DNA from: Nocardioides panzhihuensis
Lineage (GTDB): Bacteria; Actinomycetota; Actinomycetes; Propionibacteriales; Nocardioidaceae
Direction of reading: 5' to 3'
Assembly (NCBI RefSeq): GCF_013408335.1
Contig: NZ_JACBZR010000001.1
Coordinates: 3,821,501 to 3,885,500, forward strand
DNA: 64,000 nucleotides
Shown here: piece after piece, positions 27,751 to 38,604 of the stretch
Position numbering within the stretch: the first letter of the stretch is position 1
How the letters are laid out: each line of letters starts with the position of its first letter
Translations under genes and position numbers: made by a program
Notes under the pieces: generated by a model
Told to the model about the DNA's origin: nothing
Database searches by the model: none
The model's input: the letters and a program-made list of their open reading frames with translations, nothing else

Positions 27751-28938
27751 CTAGATCCGCTGATCGCCTACCTGCTCGCCCAACGGCGTGAGCTCCTCGG
27801 GGACCTCGAGGAGCTTGTCGGTGCGCTCGCCGCGGATCTTGGGGAGGACGAAGGTGAGCAGCACGATGAGGGCGGTGGCGACGACGACGCCCGTGATGAC
27901 GACCGGGCCGCGGTAGAGGGTCACGAAGACCGATCCGAAGGACATCAGACCGGCCCAGAGCCACATGATCAGCACGGCACGACGCTGGGAGTGGCCGATC
28001 TCCAGGAGGCGGTGGTGGAGGTGCTTCTTGTCGGCAGCGAAGGGGGACCGGCCGGCGCGGGTGCGGCGTACGACGGCCAGCACGAGGTCGACGAGCGGCA
28101 CCACCAGGATCGTCAGTGGGAGCAGCAGAGGCAGGAAGGTGACCAAGAGCGCGGTGGAGGCGTCGAAGGCGTTCACGTTCAGACCGCCGGCGCTGTAGGA
28201 GCCCGAGAGGGTGACCGCGCTGGCGGCGAGGATCAGACCGATCAGCATCGAGCCGCTGTCGCCCATGAACAGCCGAGCGGGATGCCAGTTGTGGATGAGG
28301 AAGCCGACGCAGGCCCCGGCGAGGGCGACTGTCAGGAGAGCCGCTGTCGAGGCGCGGCCGATGTCGTTGATCCGAGTGAACTGGTAACAGAACAGGAACA
28401 GCGCCAGCGCGCCGATACCGACGACACCCGCGGCCAGACCGTCGAGGCCGTCGATGAAGTTGACCGCGTTGACCACGGTGATCACGACGAGCCCGGTGAG
28501 CAGAGCACCTTGGGCGGGGTCGATCGAGAACTGGGTGCCGTCGGGGAACGTGATCAGGCTGTACTGCAGGTTGAAGCCCACCAGGATCGCGGTGGCCAGC
28601 ACCTGGCCGCCCAGCTTGGTGAGGGCGTCGAGCTCGAAGATGTCGTCGACGACACCGACCACGCAGATCAGCGCACCGGCGAGGATCACCACGCCGGTGT
28701 CTTCGAGCACGAAGTCCGGCGCATCGGCCAGGAACGGCAGCTCGCGGGCGACCAGGTAGGCCGCGACCAGGCCGCCCAGCATCGCGACGCCGCCCATGTA
28801 GGGGATCGGAACGGCGTGTACGTCTCGGTCGCGGACCTTCGCGACGGCCCCCGTGCGCATCGCGAACTCGCGGGCGACGACGGTGAGCAGGTAGGTCACC
28901 ACTGCGGCGACCAGGAAGAGGAGGACGTAGGCGCGCAT
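27751..28938 (-). CDS. wecA: Undecaprenyl-phosphate GlcNAc-1-phosphate transferase (WecA/Rfe)
   Basis: The 395-residue polytopic enzyme starts wall-polymer (arabinogalactan- or teichoic-type) synthesis by moving GlcNAc-1-P from UDP-GlcNAc to the lipid carrier. It has about 11 membrane helices, the Mg-binding [11 protein letters not shown] motif, the [12 protein letters not shown] catalytic loop, and the cytoplasmic His-rich motif [14 protein letters not shown]. The ATG shares one base with the ywlC stop (TGATG). Confidence 0.94.
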   Translation of the reverse strand: MRAYVLLFLVAAVVTYLLTVVAREFAMRTGAVAKVRDRDVHAVPIPYMGGVAMLGGLVAAYLVARELPFLADAPDFVLEDTGVVILAGALICVVGVVDDIFELDALTKLGGQVLATAILVGFNLQYSLITFPDGTQFSIDPAQGALLTGLVVITVVNAVNFIDGLDGLAAGVVGIGALALFLFCYQFTRINDIGRASTAALLTVALAGACVGFLIHNWHPARLFMGDSGSMLIGLILAASAVTLSGSYSAGGLNVNAFDASTALLVTFLPLLLPLTILVVPLVDLVLAVVRRTRAGRSPFAADKKHLHHRLLEIGHSQRRAVLIMWLWAGLMSFGSVFVTLYRGPVVITGVVVATALIVLLTFVLPKIRGERTDKLLEVPEELTPLGEQVGDQRI

Positions 28939-29678
28939 CAGGCTTCTGTGTCGGCGTCCGTGGCGGGCGTGGCGGGGGTGTCGCTCTCGGTCTCGGCGGC
29001 GGGATCCGGATCGCCCGGACGACGGATGGCGACGTCGTGCTCGGCGAGGATCTCGTTGATCCGATCGATGCTGATCGCGCCCTCGCGAAGGATCTTCGGC
29101 TCGTCCCCGGTGGCGGAGACGATCGTGGACGCCTCTCCGACAGGCGATTCGCCGCCGTCGAGGATGGCCTTGACCATCTTGCCCAGCATCTCCTCGGCCT
29201 GGTCGGCGTTGGTGGCTGCGGGCTTCGTGGTGCGGTTGGCCGAGCTGGTCGCGAGCGGGCCGACCCGGTCGATGATCCGCCGCAGGATGTCGGAGTCGGG
29301 GATGCGTACGGCCACGGTCTGGCGGGCCTCGCCCAGGTCCCACTGCAGCGACGGCTGCTGGTGGAGCACGATCGTCAGCGCACCGGGCCACAGCTCCTCG
29401 ACGAGGGTGCGCGCCCACTCGGGGATCCTCGTCGCGAGGGCGTCGAGGGTGGCTACGTTGGAGATCAGCACGGGCGGCGGCATCGCGCGGCCTCGCCCCT
29501 TGGCGGCGAGCAGACCAGCCACCGCGCCCTTGTCGAACGCGTCGGCGGCGATGCCGTAGACCGTGTCGGTCGGCACGATCACGAGCTCGCCTGCCTGAAG
29601 GGCGGTCACAGCAGCATCGATCGCCTCGGTCTGCTCGTCCTCGGTCGCGATCGGGTAGCGCTCAGTCACAGTGCTCAT
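28938..29678 (-). CDS. ywlC: L-threonylcarbamoyladenylate synthase (TsaC/Sua5/YwlC)
   Basis: The 246-residue enzyme makes threonylcarbamoyl-AMP for the t6A modification of ANN-decoding tRNAs. The YrdC-type fold shows [16 protein letters not shown] near residue 33, the nucleotide site [22 protein letters not shown], and [17 protein letters not shown] Pro/Asp/Glu/Thr-rich tail follows. Its ATG overlaps the prmC stop codon (ATGA). Confidence 0.93.
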   Translation of the reverse strand: MSTVTERYPIATEDEQTEAIDAAVTALQAGELVIVPTDTVYGIAADAFDKGAVAGLLAAKGRGRAMPPPVLISNVATLDALATRIPEWARTLVEELWPGALTIVLHQQPSLQWDLGEARQTVAVRIPDSDILRRIIDRVGPLATSSANRTTKPAATNADQAEEMLGKMVKAILDGGESPVGEASTIVSATGDEPKILREGAISIDRINEILAEHDVAIRRPGDPDPAAETESDTPATPATDADTEA

Positions 29679-30532
29679 GTTGCCAGTTGCGCGGTCGTGA
29701 AGCGCGGACGCCCTGCCAGATCGCGATGATCGCGGACGTCGTGCCACCTTCCCGTGCTGCTGAAGACGGCTGGGGCGCCGCCGCCGGCGCCGTCCAGACC
29801 CTGCTCGTCGGCGTGCTCGAAGCCGACCACTCCCCCGGGCTTGAGCAGCTCGGCGGCCCGTAGTTCCAGCACGCGGATCGCGTCGAGGCCGTCCTGGCCG
29901 GAGAAGAGGGCGAGCTCGGGGTCGTGGTCGCGCGCCTCCGTGGCGACGGACTCCCAGGCCTCGAGAGGGATGTACGGCGGATTGCAGACGAGCACGTCGA
30001 CGGTGCCGTCCAGATCGGTGAACGCGTCGGCCATGTCGCCCTGTCGCAGGTCCACACCGGTGCCGGTCAGGTTGCGTACGGCCCAGGGGTAGGCATCCTC
30101 GGAGAGCTCGACCGCGTGCACCTCGGCGCCCGGGACCTCGTCGGCGATGCTCTTCGCGATCGCGCCTGATCCGGTGCAGAGGTCGACGATGACGGGCCGG
30201 TCGATGTGGGCGGCCCGGTCGATCGCCCACCCGGCGAGCAGCTCCGTCTCCGGCCGAGGCACGAAGACACCGGGCCCGACAGCGAGGTCGACGTGCCGGA
30301 AGTACGCCACCCCGGTCAGGTGCTGCACCGGCTCGCGTCCCGCACGGCGGGCGAGCAGGCTCGCGTAGGCCTTCTCCTGATGCTCCGCGACGTCGTCGAC
30401 GAGGAAGAGACGGTTGCGATCGATGTCGAGGACGTGGGCCAGCAGGATGGCCGCATCGACGTCCGGGCTGTCGACGCCGGCCTCTTCAAGCTGCTTTCGG
30501 GCACTTGCCAGAAGTGCGCGCGGGGCGGTCAT
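29675..30532 (-). CDS. prmC: Release-factor glutamine methyltransferase (PrmC/HemK)
   Basis: The 285-residue SAM-dependent enzyme methylates the Gln of the GGQ motif of RF1 and RF2, the former encoded by prfA close by. The N-terminal helical domain is followed by the methyltransferase domain with VIVDLCTGSGAIA and the signature NPPYIPLEAW. The start at 30532 was chosen because AGGAG lies 8-9 bases before it; an ATG 30 bases upstream has no ribosome site. Its upstream region is shared with the divergent sunset-domain gene. Confidence 0.94.
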   Translation of the reverse strand: MTAPRALLASARKQLEEAGVDSPDVDAAILLAHVLDIDRNRLFLVDDVAEHQEKAYASLLARRAGREPVQHLTGVAYFRHVDLAVGPGVFVPRPETELLAGWAIDRAAHIDRPVIVDLCTGSGAIAKSIADEVPGAEVHAVELSEDAYPWAVRNLTGTGVDLRQGDMADAFTDLDGTVDVLVCNPPYIPLEAWESVATEARDHDPELALFSGQDGLDAIRVLELRAAELLKPGGVVGFEHADEQGLDGAGGGAPAVFSSTGRWHDVRDHRDLAGRPRFTTAQLAT

Positions 30533-30707
30533 GGGCAACTGCTCCTGAAATGTGTTAGTCATGCTGTACCCGGCCGAGGGTAACGTTCGGGCGCTTCAAC
30601 AGTTCTTCGGGTCATGGCGGGGCACGCGGGAATGGCCGCACCCCTCGTCGGGCACTGTGCTGCCCCACCATCGCACCCGAGATCCCCCTGGAAGGAAACA
30701 TCACCCC

Positions 30708-31274
30708 ATGAAGTGGCCATTGCTGCTTGCACTCATCCTCGTCCTCGCCACCCTGATCTGGTTCTTCTTCGGACGGCCGATCCGCAAGGACGCCAAGACC
30801 GGAGACCGAGCGGAGACGGATCACTCGAGCCCCGAGGCCACCAGTACCCCCGTCGCCGCTGCCGCCGACCCCGCCGAGGCGGCTGAGACCGAGAAGGCTG
30901 CGGACGCCGACGCCGACACCGCTGCGGTCGTCGCGGAGGCCGAGAGCGTCGTCGCGGCCGCTGCCGCCGACACCGAGGCGTCCGAGGCCGAGGAGGCCAC
31001 GACCGCTCCCGTCGACACCGAGCCGGAAGTCGTCCCGGTCGCCGAGGCGCCCGCCGCGACCGACGGTGCTCCCTACGCCGGCGCCGTGCTGCCTGCTGCG
31101 GACGGAACCAGCTCGGATGCCGCGTACGACATCAAGGGCAGCAGCGGGAAGAAGTACCACACGACGGCGAGCCCCTACTACAGCCGCACGAAGGCGGCCG
31201 TCTACTTCGACTCCGAGGAGTCGGCCGAGGCCGCCGGCTTCATCGCGGGCTTCAAGAAGAAGGTCGACGCCTGA
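30708..31274 (+). CDS. Membrane-anchored sunset-domain protein
   Basis: The 188-residue protein has an N-terminal membrane helix (WPLLLALILVLATLIWFFF), an Ala/Glu/Asp-rich linker of about 100 residues, and a C-terminal sunset domain (KYHTTASPYYSRTKAAVYF then a helix with SAEAAGFIAGF). In other actinobacteria this domain is found at the C-termini of various proteins; its function is not known. The ATG is preceded by GAAGGA. The gene points against the prfA-prmC block, is inserted between prmC and prfA, and ends at a hairpin and a phased repeat array. Confidence 0.82.
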   Translation: MKWPLLLALILVLATLIWFFFGRPIRKDAKTGDRAETDHSSPEATSTPVAAAADPAEAAETEKAADADADTAAVVAEAESVVAAAAADTEASEAEEATTAPVDTEPEVVPVAEAPAATDGAPYAGAVLPAADGTSSDAAYDIKGSSGKKYHTTASPYYSRTKAAVYFDSEESAEAAGFIAGFKKKVDA

Positions 31275-31292
31275 TCAGGCACCGACTCTGAG

Positions 31293-31331
31293 GTCGAAGG
31301 TCGCAGCCATGAGATGGCTGCGACCTTCGAC
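31293..31331. terminator. Hairpin terminator of the sunset-domain gene
   Basis: A perfect 18-bp stem with a 3-base loop (gtcgaaggtcgcagccat, gag, atggctgcgaccttcgac) lies 18 bases after the stop codon. It is separate from the phased array that follows. Confidence 0.85.
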
Positions 31332-31336
31332 ATTTC

Positions 31337-31481
31337 CGCGAGAAGTCAGCTTCTGACGCCGAAGAGTCGATATCTGACGGCGAGAGGTCAGTCTCTGAGC
31401 GCCAAGCAGGCCTTGGCACCGTAAAACTGACCTCTCGGTCTCACAAACTGACGTGTCGACGCCAGAAATCGACGCCTCGGC
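31337..31481. repeat. 21-bp-phased inverted repeat array, locus 2
   Basis: Forward units lie at 31337 (cgcgagaagtcag), 31358 (gccgaagagtcga) and 31379 (ggcgagaggtcag), each 21 bp apart. Inverted units lie at 31427 (ctgacctctcggt), 31448 (ctgacgtgtcgac) and 31469 (tcgacgcctcggc), again 21 bp apart. The centre is a different, shorter hairpin (gccaag, caggc, cttggc at 31401-31417). The array ends 3 bases before the stop of prfA and follows an ordinary terminator hairpin, so termination of the convergent gene does not need it. Confidence 0.85.
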
Positions 31482-31484
31482 GGG

Positions 31485-32561
<1,077 letters not shown>

Positions 32562-32641
32562 TGTCTTGCGCCTCCGCTTCGCTCCGGCGGGACATCTCCG
32601 CCCGGGAGTGGGTGTTCAAACCGTGTGGTCGCTGAAATACG

Positions 32642-32680
32642 CCAGCGCCGGCCACCCGCGAATGCAGGGGCCGGCGCTGG
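32642..32680 (-). terminator. Hairpin terminator of rpmE
   Basis: A perfect 12-bp stem (ccagcgccggcc with ggccggcgctgg) and a 15-base loop lie just after the rpmE stop codon and before prfA. Confidence 0.8.
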
Positions 32681-32687
32681 GAAGCAG

Positions 32688-32900
32688 CTACTTGCTGCGC
32701 TTGCCGAAGCGAGCCTCGAAGCGAGCCACGCGACCGCCGGTGTCGAGGATCTTCTGCTTGCCCGTGTAGAACGGGTGGCAGTTGGAGCACACGTCGGCGC
32801 GGATGGCGCCCCCGTTCACGGTGCTGCGGGTGGTGAACGAGTTGCCACAGGTGCAGGTGACCTGGGTGTCGACGTAAGTCGGGTGGATCTCGGGCTTCAT
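32688..32900 (-). CDS. rpmE: 50S ribosomal protein L31
   Basis: The 70-residue zinc-binding (C+) form of L31. The metal ligands are in CTCGNSF and [14 protein letters not shown]. It lies between rho and prfA, the usual actinobacterial order. The ATG is preceded by AGAGGA. Confidence 0.96.
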   Translation of the reverse strand: MKPEIHPTYVDTQVTCTCGNSFTTRSTVNGGAIRADVCSNCHPFYTGKQKILDTGGRVARFEARFGKRSK

Positions 32901-33009
32901 GAGGTTCCTCTCAAGACATGGGGCCCCGGGTCGCCGCCGCAGGTTGCGGGACGTGAACCGGCACCGAGGATTCAGTGTATGTGAACGTCTGGGGCCGCGA
33001 ATAATTCCC

Positions 33010-33110
33010 GACGGCCCCAGACGCACCTCGCGTCCGCGCTTCGCGCGGTCACTCCCTCGCTCGGCGCGAGCGGACGAGCAAGCTCGCCGCTCGGCCTCGC
33101 TACGGTCGTC
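33010..33110. other. Structured GC-rich spacer between rpmE and rho
   Basis: The 3' side of rho is rich in short self-complementary words (for example cgagc aa gctcg near 33080 and ctcgctcggcgcgagc near 33056). Several small hairpins are possible and one may end the rho transcript, but no single strong stem stands out. Confidence 0.4.
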
Positions 33111-35003
33111 TCAGCTCTTGGCGACCCCGCTGAGCAGCACCATGTTGGTGGCCGAACCGGACACCTTGTCGACCAGGACCGAGGCGGCCTTCGCACCCTC
33201 CAGCGTGGCCAGGGAAGCGCGCAGCTTGCGCACCGCGTCGCCCTCGCCGCCGGTGAAGAGCAGGTCGTCGCGACGGGTGCCGGAGGCGTTCACATCGACG
33301 GCAGGGAAGATCCCGGCCTCCGCGTACTCCTCGCTCAGTCGCAGCTCGGAGTTGGCGGTGTCCTTGAACGCGTCGAAGATGATCTCGTCGGTCTTGGAGC
33401 CGGTCTCGACCGCAGCGGTGGCGAGGATGGTCAGCGAGCCGCCGTCCTCCACGTTGCGAGCCGCACCGAAGAACCGCTTCGTCGGGTAGAGCGCCGCCGA
33501 GTCGACGCCGCCACCGAGGATCCGGCCCGAGGCCGGGACCGAGAGGTTGTAGGCCTTGCCGAGCCGGGTCAGCCCGTCGAGCAGGACGACGACGTCGTGA
33601 CCGAGCTCGACCAGACGCTTGGCCCGCTCGATGGCCAGCTCGGCCACCACGGTGTGGTCGGCCGGCTGCCGGTCGAAGGTGGAGGCGATGACCTCGCCCT
33701 TGACGCTCCGCTCGAAGTCGGTGACCTCTTCGGGGCGCTCGTCGACGAGCACGACCATCAGGTGGCACTCGGGGTTGTTGGCGGTGATCGCGCCGGCGAT
33801 CGCCTGCAGGACGGTGGTCTTGCCGGCCTTCGACGGAGCAGAGATCAGGCCGCGCTGGCCCTTTCCGATCGGGGAGACCAGGTCGACGATCCGGCCGGTG
33901 ACCGGGTCGGGGCCACCCTCGAGGCGCAGCCGCTGGTCGGGGTGGACCGGGGCGAGCTTGTCGAACTCGACGCGGTGCCTGGCGACCTCGGGGTCGGCAC
34001 CGTTGACCGAGTCGATGCGCACCATCGGGTTGTACTTCTCCTTGCGCTCACCCTCGCGGGGCTGGCGCACCTGACCGACGATCGCATCGCCACGGCGCAG
34101 GCCGAGGCGCTTGACCAGCGACAGGGAGAGGTAGACGTCGTCGGGTCCGGGGAGGTAACCGGAGGTGCGGACGAAGGCGTAGTTGTCGAGTACGTCCAGG
34201 ATGCCTGCGGCGGGCACCAGCACGTCGTCCTCGAGGACGGTCGTGTCCGGCTCGCCACGGCCCGGGCGGTTGCGCTCGCGGTCACGACCACGACGCCGGC
34301 GGTTGCGGCGGCTGCCGCCCTCGCCGTCGTCATCGCCGGAGTCGTCGACCTGCTCGGCCGGCTTCTCCTTCTGGGCTTCCTCGTTCTTCCTCTCGGCCGC
34401 AGGCTGGCCGGACCTGGCCGGGCCCTTGCCCTGGCCACCGCCGGCGGGCTGACCGCCGCCGGCGGGCTGACCGCCGCCGGCGGGCTGGCCACCCTGGCCG
34501 CCCTGGGCACCCTGGCCGCCACTCTTGTTCTGGCTCTGGTTGCGCTGGCGGCGTGGGCGCTGGCCGCCCTCGTTGCCGGCGTCGGCGGCCTCGGCGGACT
34601 TCTCCGCGGGCTTCTCGGCCTTCTCGGCCGGCTTCTCCGCCGGCTTCTCGACAGGCTTCTCTGTGGTCTTCTCTGCGGTATTCGCCGCCGGCTTCTCGGC
34701 AGCAGGCTTCTCGGCAGCAGGCTTCTCGGCGGTCTTCTCGGAAGGCTTCTCTGCCGCAGGCTTCTCGACGGCAGGCTTCTCGACGGCAGGCTTCTCAGCC
34801 TTCTGCGCCGGCGCCGACTGCGCACGGTTGCCCTGGGCAGCCTTGATCGCGTCGATCAGCTGGGCCTTCTTCATCGAGTTCGCTCCGGCGATGCCCATCC
34901 CGTTGGCCATCGCCTTGAGGTCGGCGAGGAGCATTCCGCCAAGGCCACCACGCTTCTTCGGGGCGTTCGGCTCCGGAGCGGTGGATTCCATGGTCTCAGT
35001 CAC
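33111..35003 (-). CDS. rho: Transcription termination factor Rho with long low-complexity N-terminal insertion
   Basis: The 630-residue hexameric helicase ends Rho-dependent transcription. The N-terminal Rho_N helices ([20 protein letters not shown]) are followed by about 70 residues of EKPA-like repeats (residues 69-140), then a Gly/Gln/Pro-rich stretch with three QPAGGG copies and an Arg-rich segment. The RNA-binding domain and RecA-like core carry [13 protein letters not shown] (Walker A), [15 protein letters not shown] and [12 protein letters not shown]. Such insertions are typical of high-GC actinobacterial Rho. The GTG start follows AAAGGA; an ATG four codons later is possible. Confidence 0.96.
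   Translation of the reverse strand: MTETMESTAPEPNAPKKRGGLGGMLLADLKAMANGMGIAGANSMKKAQLIDAIKAAQGNRAQSAPAQKAEKPAVEKPAVEKPAAEKPSEKTAEKPAAEKPAAEKPAANTAEKTTEKPVEKPAEKPAEKAEKPAEKSAEAADAGNEGGQRPRRQRNQSQNKSGGQGAQGGQGGQPAGGGQPAGGGQPAGGGQGKGPARSGQPAAERKNEEAQKEKPAEQVDDSGDDDGEGGSRRNRRRRGRDRERNRPGRGEPDTTVLEDDVLVPAAGILDVLDNYAFVRTSGYLPGPDDVYLSLSLVKRLGLRRGDAIVGQVRQPREGERKEKYNPMVRIDSVNGADPEVARHRVEFDKLAPVHPDQRLRLEGGPDPVTGRIVDLVSPIGKGQRGLISAPSKAGKTTVLQAIAGAITANNPECHLMVVLVDERPEEVTDFERSVKGEVIASTFDRQPADHTVVAELAIERAKRLVELGHDVVVLLDGLTRLGKAYNLSVPASGRILGGGVDSAALYPTKRFFGAARNVEDGGSLTILATAAVETGSKTDEIIFDAFKDTANSELRLSEEYAEAGIFPAVDVNASGTRRDDLLFTGGEGDAVRKLRASLATLEGAKAASVLVDKVSGSATNMVLLSGVAKS
34435..34488. repeat. Three 18-bp tandem repeats inside rho
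   Basis: Copies at 34435 (ccaccgccggcgggctga), 34453 and 34471 (ccgccgccggcgggctga/g) encode a repeated Gln-Pro-Ala-Gly-Gly-Gly motif in the low-complexity part of Rho. The length is a multiple of three, so copy-number change would keep the frame. Confidence 0.85.
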
Positions 35004-35199
35004 GTGAGTCCTTTCCCACGTATCGCCGATCGGCGTACAACACCGACGGCTCGTTTGTCAGAACCCCTGACGGGCCGACGCGCGCCAAACGAAGTGGCAC
35101 GGCACGAAAGGGGGATCACATCCTGAAGGCCTGAACGGCCAGATGTGCATCCAGGCTAACACGCACAGCACCCATGACAGCACGGGCCCGGACGGCAGT

Positions 35200-36141
35200 T
35201 CAGAGGATGCGTACGCCGTCCATGTCGACGCTCAGCGCATGGCAGCTCCAACCCGCCGGACAGCGGGCGGCGAGCTTGGTCGTCTCGGCCGACTCCACGC
35301 CGTTGCTGAAGGCCAGGACCGTCGGTCCGGCGCCGGAGACGATGGCCGCGACGCCGTCGGCGCGCAGCTCGTCGACCAAGGCCAGCGACTCCGGCATGGC
35401 GGGTCGGCGATACTCCTGGTGGAGGAAGTCTCGGGTGGCGCGGTGCAGGTGCTCCGGCGCGTCGCTCAGCGCCGCGACCAGGAGGGCCGTACGACCCGCG
35501 TCGGCCGCCGCATCCGAGTGCGGGACCGTCTTGGGCAGCAGCCCGCGGGCGGTCTTGGTCTCGACACCGGTCGGGGGGACGAAGACGACGACGCTGACCC
35601 TCGGGTCCACGGCGGTGCGAACCGCAAAACAGTGCCTTCTGGAGCCTGTTGGCAGGGCATCGTCCTCACCCGCGATCGTGAAACCTCCGTAGAAGGCGGG
35701 CGCGACGTTGTCGGGGTGACCCTCGATCTCGGCAGCCGTCTGGAAGAGCGTCTCGTCGTCGAGGATCAGCTCTCCCCCGGCGACCAGGGCCCGCGCCAGC
35801 ACCAGGCCGCCGACGATCGCGGCCGAGGACGAACCCATCCCGCGGGCATGCGGGATCTGGTTGCGGCAGTGCAGCTTCAGTCCGGCCGGCTGCTTGCCGA
35901 TGATCTCGAAGGCGGCCCGCATGGAGCGTACGACGAGGTGGGACTCGTCGAGCGGGACCGTGCCCTCGCCCGCACCCTCGACGGTGACCTCCAGGCCGCC
36001 GGCGACCGCGTCTGTCGAGAACACCTCGCCGGTGAGCTCGTCACGCAGGTCGAGCGCCAGCCCCAGCGAGTCGTAGCCGGGACCGAGGTTGGCGGAGGTG
36101 GCCGGGACGGTGACGGTCACCGGGCCTTCTACGAAGGTCAT
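35200..36141 (-). CDS. thrB: Homoserine kinase
   Basis: The 313-residue GHMP kinase phosphorylates homoserine with ATP on the way to threonine. The N-terminal ATSANLGPGYDSLGLAL motif and the phosphate-binding loop PHARGMGSSSAAIVGG are intact, with EGHPDNVAPAFYGG in the centre. It lies 8 bases after thrC and is the last gene of the hom-thrC-thrB operon. Rho lies further downstream on the same strand, after about 200 bases. Confidence 0.96.
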   Translation of the reverse strand: MTFVEGPVTVTVPATSANLGPGYDSLGLALDLRDELTGEVFSTDAVAGGLEVTVEGAGEGTVPLDESHLVVRSMRAAFEIIGKQPAGLKLHCRNQIPHARGMGSSSAAIVGGLVLARALVAGGELILDDETLFQTAAEIEGHPDNVAPAFYGGFTIAGEDDALPTGSRRHCFAVRTAVDPRVSVVVFVPPTGVETKTARGLLPKTVPHSDAAADAGRTALLVAALSDAPEHLHRATRDFLHQEYRRPAMPESLALVDELRADGVAAIVSGAGPTVLAFSNGVESAETTKLAARCPAGWSCHALSVDMDGVRIL

Positions 36142-36149
36142 CGTTGCTG

Positions 36150-37217
36150 CTACGCGAGCCCGGCTGCGGCCGCCGCGGCCTCGAGGTCGGCGTCGATGAC
36201 GATCTCGGTCAGCTCACCGAAGAACTCCAGCGCGGTGGCGGTGTCCTTGAGCCCGTGACCGGTGACGGTGATGACCGTGGTGGCTCCGGCGTAGGTCTCC
36301 CCCGCCTCGAGGTCGGCGAGCAGACCCGCGACACCCGCCGCCGAGGCGGGCTCGACGAAGACGCCGTCATTGCGGGCGAGCTGGGACTGGGCGGAGAGGA
36401 TCTGCTCGTCGGTGAGCGCGCGGAACCGGCCACCGGACTTGGTGGCCGCGGCCTCGGCGAGCTGCCACGAGGCCGGGTTGCCGATCCGGATCGCGGTCGC
36501 CTTCGTCTCGGGATGCTCGACCGGGTGGCCGAGCACGAGCGGCGCCGCACCCTCGGCCTGGAAGGCGCGCATGACCGGGGTCTTGGTGGCGTGGCCGGCC
36601 GCTGCGTACTGCTCGTAGCCGAGCCAGTAGGCGGAAAGGTTGCCGGCGTTGCCGATCGGCATCAGGTGGTAGTCGGGAGCGTCGCCGAGGCGGTCGACCA
36701 CCTCGAAGGCCGCCGTCTTCTGGCCTTCGAGCCGGATCGGGTTGACGGAGTTGACCAGCGCGACCGGATAGTTGTCGGCGAGCGCGCGGGAGAGCTTGAG
36801 GCAGTCGTCGAAGTTGCCGCGTACCTTGACCACCTCGGCGCCGTGGACCAGCGCCTGGGCCATCTTGGCGGCACTGATCTTGCCGTTGGGGACGAGCACG
36901 ACCGGGGTTATCCCGGCCTTGGCGGCGTAGGCGGCCATCGAGGCGCTGGTGTTGCCGGTCGAGGCGCACACGACGGCCTTCGCGCCCTCGTGGACGGCGA
37001 CGGAGATGGCCGCGGTCATGCCGCGGTCCTTGAAGGAGCCGGTCGGGTTCTGACCCTCGACCTTCAGCCACACCTCACCCTTGGTGGCGCTGGAGAGCCA
37101 CTCGGAGTGGACCAGCGGGGTGCCGCCCTCGCCGAGCGTCACCGCCGGGGTGTCCTGGGGGATGTCGAGGAGGTTGCGATACTCCTCGATCACGCCGCGC
37201 CATTGGCTCGTAGTCAT
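36150..37217 (-). CDS. thrC: Threonine synthase
   Basis: The 355-residue PLP enzyme converts phosphohomoserine to threonine. The PLP lysine is in PTGSFKDRGMTAA; STGNTSASMAAYAA follows, and TVTGHGLKD-like residues (ITVTGHGLKD) close the active site. Its ATG shares one base with the hom stop codon (TGATG). Confidence 0.96.
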   Translation of the reverse strand: MTTSQWRGVIEEYRNLLDIPQDTPAVTLGEGGTPLVHSEWLSSATKGEVWLKVEGQNPTGSFKDRGMTAAISVAVHEGAKAVVCASTGNTSASMAAYAAKAGITPVVLVPNGKISAAKMAQALVHGAEVVKVRGNFDDCLKLSRALADNYPVALVNSVNPIRLEGQKTAAFEVVDRLGDAPDYHLMPIGNAGNLSAYWLGYEQYAAAGHATKTPVMRAFQAEGAAPLVLGHPVEHPETKATAIRIGNPASWQLAEAAATKSGGRFRALTDEQILSAQSQLARNDGVFVEPASAAGVAGLLADLEAGETYAGATTVITVTGHGLKDTATALEFFGELTEIVIDADLEAAAAAAGLA

Positions 37218-38530
37218 CAGACTGCTCCTTCTACGCGCATCACCGAGGCGACGTCGCGGACGTACTCCATCTCGCGCAGGTGCTGCACGGTCGCCGCGAG
37301 CGCGGCATCGGGGGCTTCGTGGGACACGACGACGAGCTGAGCGTCCTCGCCGCGTCCTTCTTGGCGGACGGCCTTGATCGAGACGCCGTGCTCGGAGAAG
37401 GCGGTCGCGACGGCGGCGAGCACGCCGGCCTTGTCGGCCACGTCGAGGCTGACGTGGTAGCGGGTGACGGTCTCCCCCATCGGACGCACCGCGCGGGCGG
37501 CGTAGGAGGACTCGCCGAAGCTGCGGGTGCCGAGGACCTTGTTGCGCGCGATCGTGACCAGGTCACCGAGGACGGCGCTCGCGGTGGGCTCCCCGCCCGC
37601 GCCCTGGCCGTAGAACATCAGGTCACCCGCCGAGGCGGACTCGACGAAGACGGCGTTGTAGGCGCCGCGTACGGTCGCCAGCGCGTGGCTGCGCGGGATC
37701 ATCACCGGGTGGACGCGGACCGAGACGTCGTCGTCGTCGAGCTCGGCGATCGCGAGCAGCTTGACGACGCTCCCCATGGCCTTGGCGGAGGCGACGTCAC
37801 CGGCGGTCACCTCGGTGATGCCCTCGCGGTAGACGTCGCTGGCGGTCACCCGGGTGTGGAACGCGAGCGAGGCCAGGATGGCGGCCTTGGCGGCGGCGTC
37901 GAACCCCTCGACGTCGGCGGTCGGGTCGGCCTCGGCATAGCCCAGCTCCTGGGCTTCGACGAGAGCCTCCTCGAAGCCGGCGCCGTAGGTGTCCATCTTG
38001 TCGAGGATGTAGTTGGTGGTGCCGTTGACGATGCCCATCACCTTGGTGACGTGGTCGCCGACGAGCGAGTCGCGCAGGGGGCGGAGGATCGGGATCGCAC
38101 CGGCCACCGCGGCCTCGTAGTAGAGGTCGGTGCCGGCCTTCTCGGCGGCCTCGTAGAGCGTCGGGCCGTCCTCGGCGAGGAGCGCCTTGTTGGCGGTGAC
38201 GACGCTGGCGCCGCTCTCCAGGGCCTGGAGGATGAGGCCGCGGGCCGGCTCGATGCCGCCGATCACCTCGATCACGAGGTCGACGTCGTCGCGGCTGACC
38301 AGGCCCTGCGCGTCGGTGGTGAGCAGCTCCGCGGGCACCTCGACGTCGCGGGGAGCGTCGAGGCGGCGTACGGCCACGCCTCTGATCTCCAACGGGGCAC
38401 CCACTCTGGCGGCGAGATCCGCATCGCCCTCGAGCAGGAGCCGGACCACCTGGGACCCCACCACACCGCAGCCGAGGACGGCGACGCCCAGGGGCTCGAC
38501 GGCGTGCGTGGTCGTCTTGTTGCTGCTCAC
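37217..38530 (-). CDS. hom: Homoserine dehydrogenase
   Basis: The 437-residue enzyme reduces aspartate semialdehyde to homoserine. The nucleotide-binding loop VLGCGVVGSQV is near residue 17, the family motif VVTANKALLAEDG and the catalytic region LGYAEADPTADVEGFDAA are present, and a C-terminal ACT domain (about residues 355-437) suggests threonine feedback control. GTG is preceded at 6 bases by TACCCT with no ribosome site, suggesting a leaderless mRNA. It leads the hom-thrC-thrB operon. Confidence 0.96.
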   Translation of the reverse strand: MSSNKTTTHAVEPLGVAVLGCGVVGSQVVRLLLEGDADLAARVGAPLEIRGVAVRRLDAPRDVEVPAELLTTDAQGLVSRDDVDLVIEVIGGIEPARGLILQALESGASVVTANKALLAEDGPTLYEAAEKAGTDLYYEAAVAGAIPILRPLRDSLVGDHVTKVMGIVNGTTNYILDKMDTYGAGFEEALVEAQELGYAEADPTADVEGFDAAAKAAILASLAFHTRVTASDVYREGITEVTAGDVASAKAMGSVVKLLAIAELDDDDVSVRVHPVMIPRSHALATVRGAYNAVFVESASAGDLMFYGQGAGGEPTASAVLGDLVTIARNKVLGTRSFGESSYAARAVRPMGETVTRYHVSLDVADKAGVLAAVATAFSEHGVSIKAVRQEGRGEDAQLVVVSHEAPDAALAATVQHLREMEYVRDVASVMRVEGAV

Positions 38531-38536
38531 GCGCCA

Positions 38537-38542
38537 AGGGTA
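38537..38542 (-). promoter_or_regulatory. -10-like box TACCCT of the threonine operon
   Basis: On the minus strand TACCCT, then TGGCGC, then the GTG start of hom. No leader or attenuator is possible between this box and the start codon, so any control by threonine should be at promoter or enzyme level. Confidence 0.45.
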
Positions 38543-38604
38543 TCCGGGACAGGCTCCCGGGTCCGACTTCCGCTCTAGGCGCGGACACCTCCGCCCGCTT
38601 CGGT

